A stretch of DNA of 24,325 nt from Candidatus Amarolinea dominans (lineage in GTDB: Bacteria > Chloroflexota > Anaerolineae > SSC4 > Amarolineaceae). Below are positions 16,427-24,325 of this stretch, in pieces; the stretch's first letter is position 1, and each line of letters starts with the position of its first letter. The translations under genes and the position numbers were made by a program. The notes under the pieces are model-generated. The model made no database searches, was not told the DNA's origin, and saw only the letters and a list, made by a program, of their open reading frames with translations. The stretch covers positions 1 to 24,325 of the forward strand of contig JADJYJ010000033.1 of the NCBI GenBank assembly GCA_016719785.1. Direction: 5' to 3'.

Positions 16427-19400
16427 TCAGCGGCAGGCGACAGGCGCCTGACCGGGCGGCGTGTTGGCGGCCAGGCAAGACTGCCATGCCGTCACCAGTG
16501 TGGCCAGGTCCGTCACGTCCAGGAAACCATCGCAGTTCGCGTCGTACAGATATGCCGAACGTCCGGGCCACCAAAGATTCGCTGCCTGCACCGGCTCCAA
16601 GAGCACACTGGTGATGTTTTGCGCGACATTGAACGTGTAGCTGGTGGCGCCCAGGTAGGACAGCGCCTGCCCGGAAGTCATGCTATCGGCCCGGTAGAAC
16701 TCGACCGTGATCGGGTAGGAGGCGTAAATGACCGCCGAATCTACCCGGTAGCTGATCAATATCGGCTCATACTGCGCCAGTACGCCGGGATCAGGGTCAG
16801 TGAACAGCACCGTCGCGATGGATGGGTAATTCTGCCGCCGATTTGGCCCCAGGTCGGGATCGCCCTCATCATTGGGCGTGAGACCATCGCCGTCCAGGTC
16901 AATGGCGCGACCAGGCCCATTGACCACGATGTTGCCCGACAGCCGGTTGCCGAGCGTCTCCTCGCCGGTCACGACGATGCCTTCCTGGCTGTTGAAGCGC
17001 ACAACGTTGCCCGGCCAGATGATCAGACTGCCCGCGGTGTCGCCAACCTGGTTGTCGTGCGCGCCCTCTTCGATGACGATCCCATGCTGCTGTTGACTGC
17101 CGGTGAGCGGCGTCGTGCCGCTTCTGGCCGGCCCAATCAGGTTAGCCAAAATGAGATTGTGGCTGGCTGTCGCGCCCGTGATGCGCACCCCGGCCTGATC
17201 GTTACCGCTGACCTGGTTAGCCTGGCCCAAACGCCCCACCTGGTTATCGCTCGCCCCTTCGATCACGATCCCATCGGCCTCGCGCTGCCAAAGATGATGC
17301 TCTGACCGCTGGCCGCCGGCCCAATCGTGTTGTTCATCACCTGGGTCCGGCTCGACCCCGGTCCGAGATAGATGCCGGCCTGCCGATTACCGCTGATCAG
17401 GTTGCTGCTGCCTGTCAGTTGTGACGCGGCATCCAGGCTGGCAGTCACGCCAATGCGATTCTCCTGCGCGCCGTCGCCAATCCACACGCCAATCTGCTGC
17501 TCCTGACCATCGGGCAGGATGCTGCCGCTTGCGCTGGGGCCAATGCTGTTGCCGATGATGATGTTGCGGTCGCTGCCGGCGCCGGTGATGATGATACCGG
17601 CGCTGAGGTTGCTGCTGATCAGGTTGCGGTCGGCCGGCATCGTCCCGCCGATCTGGTTGTCGGCCGCGCCGTTCTCAATGGCGATGCCCACTTGCTGCTG
17701 CGCGGCGCCGCTGATGCCGTTGGCCGCCACGCCGATGAAGTTGCCGGTCAACAGATTGGCGCTGCCCTGGATGATGACGCCCTGGTTGGTGAACTGCGTG
17801 AGGACAAGCCCGTTGATGCGATTGTTGTCACTGGCCAGGATCAGTCCGTCAGGCAGTTGGTCGTTGCCGCTCAGCGTGATCGTGAGCAGCGCGTCGATGG
17901 GGCTGGAGAGCGCGGCCGTGTTGACACGGGCGCCCGGCGCGGTCGTGCCGTCAATCCACAGGCCCGCGGGGTCGGTCAAGGCCGGCAGCGGGGAGGTGAG
18001 GACGATGACGCCCGCGACCAGGAAGCCAATGGCATGTGGTCCTGAGCAGGCGTTGGCCTCCTCCAGCGCAGCGCGCAGGTGCAGCCGGCGTCCGTCGTGG
18101 CGCACAGACAATCGCCCACGTTGGCATCGGCGCTGTCGCCCAGGTTGGTGACCGCAAATGCGTTCTGACTGAGCGCGGTGGCCTGACTGAATTCGCTGGT
18201 GTTGCCAGAGGCATCGGTCACCGTCGCCACGATGAGGTCGGTGTCATTGGGAATGACGGCGGCCGGGAAACGCTGCGTGATCGTGGTCTGGGTACTCTCA
18301 TAGAGCAGGCTGCCCACCCATGCCTGACCGCGGCCACCTGGCCCAGCACAGCGCTGGCCTCGGCCCGATAGAAATCAATCATCAGCGGATATTGCGTGTG
18401 CTCTGGGCTGCTGTCCACGAAGATATCGAGCACGTATCTGGTTGATGAGCGCGCTGATGTTGCCGATGAGCGGCCGGTTCTGCAGGCTATTGGGGCCGCT
18501 ATCGCCATCGCCGGGGTCATCGGGCGTGATGCCATCCGCGCCCAAATCAAGCCCGGGCGCGGCCGGCGGCAACAGAGAAGGGCCATTATCCGCCAGATTA
18601 TTGCGCCGCACCCGGTTGTAGGGACTGTTGCCCTCGATGGTCACCGCGGTCAGGGTGTGGTAGGCGATGCGATTGGACGCCGCTGCATCTGCGCCGCTGC
18701 CAATCTCATTGCTGGTCGCGCCATCGCTCAGACGCACGCCCACCGCCTGGACGCTGCCGGGCAGGGGACCTCCGGCCGCCGCGGCCCGATCGTGTTGGCC
18801 CACACCCGGTTCCGAAAGGCGCCGCTGCCGGTGATGCGCACGCCGTTGGCGCGGTTACCGCTGATCAGATTGGCCTGCACCAGGTTATTACTGGCGCTGG
18901 TGTTGATCCACACGCCGTCGCTCTGGACACCGCCGGCCAGGAGCGCCTCTCCGCCGGCGGCTGGCCCGATGATGTTGCCTCGCACCAGGTTGCCGCCCGC
19001 GCTGTCCGAAAGCACCACGCCCGCCACGCTGTTGCCGGAGATGACGTTGTCAAGCACCAGGTTGTCATAGGCGATATTGGTGAGGTGAACTCCGTACAGT
19101 TGCTGGCTGTCGGTCAGCACCGAGGCGCCATCCAACGCCGGGCCGATCAGGTTGCCCTGTACGGTGTTGGTCAGCGCCAGGTTGCCCTCGATGCGCACGC
19201 CGGCAAAGCGGTTGCCGCTGATGACATTGCGGTCCGCGGGCAGCGTGCCGCCAATCACATTTTGCTTGGCGAAGCGCGCACGTTGACGCCCGCGCGTTGA
19301 AAACTGGAGACATGACTGCCATCGGCTGCCAGGCCCAGGAAATTGCCGGCGATGAGGTTTTCGCGACCGCCGGCGATGACAATGCCGTTGTAGTAGGGCG

Positions 19401-19921
19401 CGCCCACGTTGGCATCGAAGCCGTAGATCGCCAGCCCCCGCACCACGTTGTGGTGGCTGGTGACGGTCAGGCCGTCGAAGGCAAGATCGCGACCATCCAG
19501 CGCCACCGTCACGCTGGCGTTGAACGTACCGGTCAACGGGGCCGTGTTGGGGCTGGCGCCGGGCGCGCTGTAGCCATCAATCGTGACGCCGCCGCTGCTG
19601 TCGCTCAGCGCCGGCAGGGAGTAATAGGGCGCAATCGTGCCGCTGATGGCAAACTGGATCAGGTCAGCGCCAGGGCAGGCATTGGCCGTTTGCAGCGCGG
19701 CGCGCAGCGAGCAGAGATTATCGTCGGTGGCGCACAGACAGTCGTTCGCGTTCGTATCGGCCCCGTCATCCAGCGTGTTGACGCTGATGGGGCTGTTGGC
19801 GGGGAGGTTGCTGCGGGTTGAGGCGCCGGCAGCCACGGCCAGTCCAAGCAGTGCCAGCGCGACTAGCGCTCGTCAGCACAAGCATCCGTCGAGGGTGCAG
19901 AATCAAGCCAGAACGATTCAC
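16427..19921 (-). pseudogene. Secreted CSLREA-domain, parallel beta-helix protein with dockerin-like C-terminus, frameshifted
   Basis: A large exported protein of about 1,164 residues. Start GTG at 19921 has AGGAGG six bases upstream. Residues 1-35 form a signal peptide (MNRSGLILHPRR then MLVLTSALVALALLGLAVAA, after one frame correction near 19868). Two modules follow. Each has a CSLREA domain (NTLDDGADTNANDCLCATDD, then NLCSLRAALQTANACPGA; and NLGDSADANVGDCLCATTDA, then GCTCALR). A right-handed beta-helix of about 60-residue repeats carries NxISGNxxxGVxI and NxIGPAxxG motifs. Each closes with a Gly/Asp/Pro/Asn stretch (DPGDGDSGPNSLQNRPLIG; DEGDPDLGPNRRQNYPSI). Residues near the end read YLYDANCDGFLDVTDLATLV, a dockerin/EF-hand-like calcium loop. 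About seven frame changes are needed. Its start is 14 nt after the upstream gene's stop, so they are co-transcribed. Role unknown: surface adhesion or a glycosylated envelope protein is plausible. Confidence 0.82.
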
Positions 19922-19935
19922 CACCAACCTCCTGC

Positions 19936-20523
19936 TCAGCGCGTGGCGCTGATGTCAATTTCCCAATGCCCTGGCCGGTGCATCGTCCCCGGTCGTGGAC
20001 CTCTTCGCCCGCATAGTGGCCGCCGTAGCAGGCCAGTTGCTTGAAAAAGAGATGGCGTCGTGCTGGTCCAGGTAGGTGTTGACACGGGCCACAATGCCAT
20101 CCAGGCCTGCTGGTGAAACTGCTGCGCAGATCGAGCAGCCATTTGCCCTTCATGACCTGCACTTCGTTTTCGATCGGGCGGTTGACGCGCTGCTTGGGCA
20201 TCAGGAAGAGGTCAACCACGGTCAGCAGGTGGTACGATTGGCGCAGGTTATCGCGGATGACCAGGCCAGACCGGAGGCGCGTAGGCCAGCACTTTACGCA
20301 GCCAGATCATCCAGAACAAAGAGATGCTCCTGGGGCACCGTTGAGATCGGCCAGTTCTGCATGTTGAGCGGCTGGCGTTTTTCTTTGGCATCGAAGAAGA
20401 AACGTCGGCCCCGCTGGCGGTTGCCAAACGCAAGTCCAGACGGGAAAATGACCCGCAATTGTCCTCGAAGGCCATGTTCTGGCTGCGGAAATAGGCTTTG
20501 ACTTCCTGTTCCAATGAGATCAT
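19936..20523 (-). pseudogene. Conserved protein with a possible PD-(D/E)xK-like core, frameshifted
   Basis: About 195 residues. ATG at 20523 begins MISLEQEVKAYFRSQNMAFE. With frame changes it reads on through DLRLATASGADV near 20420-20455 and FFFDAKEKRQPLNMQNWP near 20350-20402, then STVPQEHLFVLDDLAA near 20300-20345. Later come VVDLFLMPKQRVNRPIENEV, then QVMKGKWLLDLRS, LACYGGHYAGEEV and HWEIDISATR before TGA at 19936-19938. I recall this as an uncharacterised family. The pattern L-D-L followed by a strand ending D-A-K fits the metal-binding core of a restriction-like nuclease fold, but this is inference. At least four frame changes. Its promoter is at 20555-20582 and it precedes the CSLREA gene by 14 nt. 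Why a nuclease-like protein would share a transcript with a secreted protein is unclear. Confidence 0.6.
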
Positions 20524-20554
20524 ACTCGCCGCCCTTTGCATCGTGACAGCCGTG

Positions 20555-20582
20555 ATTGTACCGCAAACGGGCGAGAAGACAA
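20555..20582 (-). promoter_or_regulatory. Minus-strand promoter for the 20523-19936 gene
   Basis: On the minus strand, TTGTCT (20577-20582) and TACAAT (20555-20560) are 16 nt apart. Transcription would begin near 20548, 25 nt before the ATG at 20523. Confidence 0.5.
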
Positions 20583-20595
20583 AAGCCACGCGCGC

Positions 20596-20624
20596 TTGAT
20601 CTTTATCCCTCCCTGTAGTAGAAT
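20596..20624 (+). promoter_or_regulatory. Plus-strand promoter for the ATPase fragment
   Basis: TTGATC (20596-20601) and TAGAAT (20619-20624) are 17 nt apart. The start would be near 20631, about 90 nt before the ATPase ATG at 20723. It is back-to-back with the minus promoter at 20555-20582; the -35 boxes are 13 nt apart. Confidence 0.55.
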
Positions 20625-20722
20625 CGTGTCCGGCGTATCAGGCAATCTGACCAGTGTTCGAATTCCATGTCCTACGCCGATGTATTGGGTGTTTTTCGTC
20701 AGATACAAGGAATCGTCCTGCA

Positions 20723-20870
20723 ATGCTACAAAGATTCTATGTTCACAACTTCAGGTGCCTGGAGAACTTCGAGTTGACTACGAAGGAGATGCCGTCTGTG
20801 CTCCTGATTGGGAAAAACGGCACGGGCAAATCCACGATTGCCTGCGCCCTGGAGATATGATGTCTCGTTT
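20723..20870 (+). pseudogene. N-terminal fragment of an AAA/SMC-like ATPase
   Basis: ATG at 20723 opens MLQRFYVHNFRCLENFELTT, then SVLLIGKNGTGKSTIACALE. The RF.V.NFRCL..FEL start and Walker A GKNGTGKST are typical of RecF/OLD-like AAA_15/AAA_21 ATPases of about 350-400 residues. After about 45 codons the frame is lost. In the 240 nt up to aspS I find no Walker B, signature or DExD-like motif, so most of the protein is absent, not merely frame-shifted. A good promoter lies upstream. It is either a true truncated remnant or the result of a local deletion or assembly collapse. Relatives often act in DNA repair or phage defence; nothing here shows which. Confidence 0.65.
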
Positions 20871-21113
20871 TCATGTGATCTCGTAAACGCGTTGATCCGC
20901 GGAGACATTACGCTGTAGCGCGAACAAACATAGACCGCATGTACTTGTGCTGCCGGAGGACGACGCCAATCGTCAGATTGCCAATGGCTTTTTCCTCAGA
21001 ATCGCTGGAGCGCCTGGCAGGTTTTGCCGCCCGCCGGAGGGCGCTGGGCCAGGGTCAAGATGGGTTCGAGCGTGACCATTATTCCATTCTGTAGTGAAAC
21101 CGTGCGAGGAAAC

Positions 21114-22485
21114 ATGTCAACAGAAACCGTGGTATCTGCGCCGCGCGTGCGCACGAACGAAGCCGGGCGCGCCGTGGGCCAACGGGTGCGCCTGTGCGGA
21201 TGGGTACACCGCCTGCGCCAGATTGGCGCCATCAACTTTCTGGTCCTGCGTGACGGCTTCGGCCTGTTCCAGGCGGTGTTGACGCCGGAGCAATTGGCGC
21301 CGCTGGCCGGCTGTGTGGAAGGCAGCGTGGTGGGAACGACGGGGTCGTGACGCTGGAAGCGCAGGCGCCCGGCGGCTGGGAGCTACACGATTGCAGTGCG
21401 CATCATCACTGCGGTGACAGAGCCGCCGCCGCGTGAGATCAACAAGAAGGAAGTCAAAGCAACCCTCAGCACCTTCCTCGATCACGGTGTGGTAGGGCTG
21501 CGTCACCCCAACAAATGGGCGCTGTTCAGGCTGAGCGCGGGCATCATGGCTGCGCTTCCGCGCGACCCTGACCGGCCTGGGCTTCACAAGGTGCAAACGC
21601 CCGGGTTGGTCGCGTCAGCCACGGCGAGCGGCGCCAATGTCTTCAAGGTTGACTATTTCGGCCGCGGCGACCCACCTGGCGCAAAGCCCGCAGTTCTACA
21701 AGCAGACGATGGTCGGCATTTTTCGAGCGCGTCTTCGAGGTTGGCCCTGTCTCTTCCGCGGAGCCGCACGACACGACGCGGCACATCAATGAATATGTCA
21801 GCCTCGACGTGGAGTTCGGCTTCATCGAGAATCACTTCGACGTGATGGAGATGTTGGCCGCGGTCATTCAGGGGGCATCCTGCGGCATTTTGACCCATGC
21901 GCAGGCTGTGGAACTGGCGCAACTGCGAGTGAAGATGCCCGCGTTCGCGGCGCCCGACGCCATCTCGCCGCTGGCGGCCGCAGGCACCGGGGGCATCGTG
22001 GCCCATCCCCTGGGTCTATTTCCCGGCCGCGCAGGAGATGATCTATCAGGCCACGGGCGAAGATTGCCGCGACGAGCCGGACCTGGCGCCGGCGCATGAG
22101 CGTTGGTTGGGCCAATGGGCGCTGCAGACGTTGGGCAGCGACTTCCTGTTCGTCACCGGTTACCCCCGATGGGCAAGCGGCCGTTCTACACCATCCGAAC
22201 CTGGCCGATCCGGCCTTCTCCAACTTCGACCTGCTGTTTCGCGGTACAGAGCTGGTGACGGGCGGTAGCGCCTGCACCGCTATGCGGATTATATCGCCGC
22301 GCTGGCGCAGCACGGCATCAGCATCTGACCGCGTTCGAGGCGTACCTGGAGGTGTTCAGGCACGGCATGCCGCCGGCACGGCTTTGCTATCGGCCTGGAA
22401 CGCTTCCTGATGCAACTGCTCGGCCTGGACAACATCCGCTCAGCCACCCTCTTCCCGCGACCCGGCCGCCTCACTCACGCCGTAA
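21114..22485 (+). pseudogene. aspS: Aspartyl-tRNA synthetase, archaeal-genre, frameshifted
   Basis: Class II synthetase that charges tRNA-Asp, and possibly also tRNA-Asn. ATG at 21114 follows GAGGA. The N-terminal OB-fold anticodon domain shows LCGWVHRLRQIGAINFLVLR, then DGFGLFQAVL. The catalytic domain shows VQTPGLVASAT..GANVF near 21590-21640, AQSPQFYKQTMVG near 21680, and motif 2 HDTTRHINEYVSLDVEFGF near 21765-21820. Motif 3 is FAIGLERFLMQLLGLDNIRS near 22385-22445, after which LFPR ends the protein with TAA at 22483-22485. The length of about 456 codons and absence of the ~100-residue bacterial GAD insertion indicate the archaeal/eukaryotic type. The 'H..T.RH.NEY.SLD.E' motif favours Asp over Asn specificity. 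Roughly eight frame changes. An essential gene in this state again points to sequencing error. It may lie downstream of the ATPase fragment's promoter. Confidence 0.85.
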
Positions 22486-22490
22486 GACTT

Positions 22491-22560
22491 TGCCACGAAT
22501 TGCACGAATTGACACGAATTATTTTTTGTTTTCGTCGTAAATTCGGTGTCATTCGTGGCA
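22491..22560. repeat. Inverted repeat between convergent genes, possible terminator
   Basis: TGCCACGAAT (22491-22500) pairs perfectly with ATTCGTGGCA (22551-22560). Just inside, GACACGAATT and AATTCGGTGTC pair imperfectly. The left side holds three spaced copies of ACGAATT (22495, 22504, 22514), and a T-rich stretch (22521-22532) sits in the loop. It starts five bases after the aspS stop and ends about 25 bases before the GH3 stop. A bidirectional terminator or a small dispersed repeat fits this position. Confidence 0.6.
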
Positions 22561-22584
22561 GGAAATCCTGGTCCAGAAGTTCAA

Positions 22585-24325
22585 TTAGTGGGCGTCGGGC
22601 ACTCCGGCAAGATGAGAGGCCGCCAGCGCTGGCATCCAGACCGTAGTCAAAGGGGAAGAGCGGCGCAGCGCAGCCGGCGGCTGGCAGGTTGGCGAAATCG
22701 AAGGGGATTTGCTCGTTGCTGCGGCCAGGAGAACGGCGTCTTGCCCTCGAAGGGGAAATCGCCAAAGCACGTCGGCCATGCCCTGGCCTTCAGTACCGGG
22801 CAGCCACGCGGCTACAAAGGCATCGCTGGCCGCCAGGTGTTCGGTAATCACCAGCGGTCGCCCTGAGAGAAGGATGACCACCAGCTTGCGGCTCTGACCG
22901 CGCACCCGCTCGATCAGCCCTGCGTCGGCCTCGCTCAGCCTGAGGTCGGCGCGGTCGCCCACACCTTCGGCATGAGGGCGCCTCTGCCAGCACGACAATG
23001 CCCACATCGGCGATGGCCGGCTTGCCGTCCGCGCCGGTCACGGTGTCGAACTTGCAAAGCGGTTGAACTGCACCTGCGCGGCGGGGCTGACCGTGGCGGA
23101 TGCCGTCAGAATGGTGGCGCCGGTGGTGATGGTGCCATCGCTGCCCTGCCAGGTGATGGTCCAGCCGCCGCACTGCGTCCCGATGTCGTTGGCGGCTTCC
23201 CCGGCCAGGAAGATCAGCGGCGTGTCTTTACCAGCGGCAGCGGCGTTGTCATTCTGAGCAGCACCAGCGATTTGCGCACGGGCTCACGCGCCAGCGCCCG
23301 ATGCGCCTCAGAACCGACGGACGCCCGCGTCCGGATCGAGCGGCAGCGGGTTCTCGAACAACCCCAGTGCGAACTTGACGATCAGGATGCGCCGCACGGC
23401 ATCGTCAACGCCTGAAGATCCGCCTCCACCGCCTGGGTCAGCGTGGTGATGAAGCGGTCGTACTGCTGCGGCACCATATTCATGTCCACACCGGCGTTGA
23501 TGGCGCGACGACGGCCTGCCCTGTAATCGGTTTGCGATCTGATCAATCGCGCCCCAGTCAGAGACGATGAAGCCCTGGAATCCCAATTCGCCTTTGAGCA
23601 CATCGCTGAGCAGATATTTCTGGGCATGCATCTTGACGCCGTTCCAACTGCTGAACGAGGCCATGATGCTCAGCGCGCCGGCGTCCACCGCGGCCCGGTA
23701 AGGCGGCAGGAAGCGCTTCCGCAGGGCGGCTTCGTCCATCTGCGTGTCGCCCTGATCGAGCTTGTATTGCTCGGTCCCTGGAGGTGCCCCCAGGTGGTGG
23801 CGCCATCGCCGATGAAGTGCTTGGGCGTTTCAGCACGGCAGGCGCCGCGCCAGGTTATCGCCTTGCAGGCCGCGCACAAGGGCTGTTCCTAATGAAACGA
23901 CCAGGTCGGTGTTCTCGCTGTACCCCTCATAAGTGCGACCCCAGCGGATATCATCCTGTGGCGCGGCCCGACCGGCAAAATTCCAGCGGATGCCGGTGGC
24001 GGTCATCTCGGCCGTAGCACGGCCAATGCGCTGCGCAGGTCCGCATCACGCGAGGCCCAGGCCGATGTTGTGCGGAAAATGGTGCGCCGGCCACGTTGTT
24101 GTGACCATGCACGCGTCCGCGCCGTAGATGAGCGGGATGCCCAGCGTGTTTGCAGCGCACGCGCCCGAAACCAGCGCCACCATGTCGTACCAGGCGGCCG
24201 GCGTGTTGGGCGATGGCGAGCCGCCGCCGCCGCTGAGCAAGGAGCCGATGAACTTCGTTGGTGATGTCTTCCGGCTTGATGCTATCCTTTCCACCCGCGT
24301 CATCTGACCGATCTTCTCAGCCAGG
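22585..24325 (-). pseudogene. GH3 beta-glucosidase (exo-1,4-beta-glucosidase type), partial and frameshifted
   Basis: A glycoside hydrolase family 3 enzyme that removes terminal glucose from beta-glucans. The gene runs in from beyond the window end, so the signal peptide and about the first 50 residues are missing. Readable pieces are LAEKIGQMTRVE near 24290-24325, FIGSLLSGGGGSPSPNTPAA, LGIPLIYGADA, and HNIGLGLA. Then come LKHFIGDGATTWG near 23800-23840, ALSIMASFSSWNGVKMHAQK near 23620-23675, and GFIVSDWGAIDQI near 23535-23575, whose Asp is the GH3 nucleophile. The C-terminal domain shows DLRLSEADAGLIERVRGQSR, LVVILLSGRPLVI, and the terminal PFDYGL-like motif near 22635. The stop is taken at 22585, but an alternative frame reaches 22475. 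About eight indels. It converges on aspS with an inverted repeat between. Confidence 0.82.

Noticed and set aside
20870..21113. Continuation of the ATPase up to aspS
   Set aside because: Short pieces in all frames lack Walker B or signature motifs, and the space is far too short for the missing ~300 residues.
1..24325. CRISPR arrays, tRNA or rRNA genes, insertion sequence transposases
   Set aside because: I saw no regularly spaced direct repeats, cloverleaf-like segments with CCA-side signals, rRNA-like stretches or transposase motifs. The repeats found are isolated palindromes.

Overview
The window looks like bacterial chromosome from the phylum Chloroflexota (Anaerolineae/Caldilineae-like). 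This rests on protein style only: a DUF6391 protein, a large CSLREA/beta-helix secreted protein, GT39-type membrane glycosyltransferases with ectodomains, and an archaeal-genre aspartyl-tRNA synthetase. There is no rRNA or tRNA to confirm it. Indels are very common. Even housekeeping genes (holA, aspS) need several frame changes to be read, so most broken genes here are better explained by consensus error (often at homopolymers) than by true decay. A few genes are clean: the Atg22-like MFS transporter, the LPG-synthase-TM flippase-like protein and one GT2.

Layout. 1-566: nothing recognisable. 567-1519 (minus): a two-gene AbiEii-type nucleotidyltransferase toxin cassette, frameshifted. 1607-1725: intergenic region with a sigma70-like promoter and a perfect 14-bp TetR-type operator palindrome. 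1782-2795 (plus): badly broken, unidentified membrane protein. 2925-4235 (plus): TetA-like DHA1 MFS exporter, frameshifted. Its stop overlaps the stop of convergent holA.

15954-4232 (minus) is the core of the window. A strong promoter (TTGACC-17-TACAAT) leads into a 38-codon mini-ORF, an Atg22-like MFS transporter, and a ~1,670-residue protein made of two fused GT39-like membrane glycosyltransferases with a C-terminal ectodomain. A second promoter (TTGACG-17-TATGAT) then drives a polyprenyl-phosphate GT2, a SAM methyltransferase, a flippase-like protein, a second GT2 with membrane anchor, DUF6391 and holA. Several junctions are ATGA overlaps. The inferred job is making and using polyprenyl-linked sugars at the outer face of the membrane.

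16108-16420 (plus): small coiled-coil antitoxin-like protein. 19921-16427 (minus): large secreted protein with a signal peptide, two CSLREA/beta-helix modules and a dockerin-like calcium loop. It shares a transcription unit with the gene at 20523-19936, which has a possible PD-(D/E)xK-like core. A divergent promoter pair separates that unit from a truncated AAA ATPase fragment (20723). 21114-22485 (plus): archaeal-type aspS. 22491-22560: inverted repeat between convergent genes. 24325-22585 (minus): GH3 beta-glucosidase, running off the window end.

The most unusual items are the fused tandem GT39 protein and a palindromic repeat family. One copy of that repeat supplies a stop codon and two others are translated in frame.
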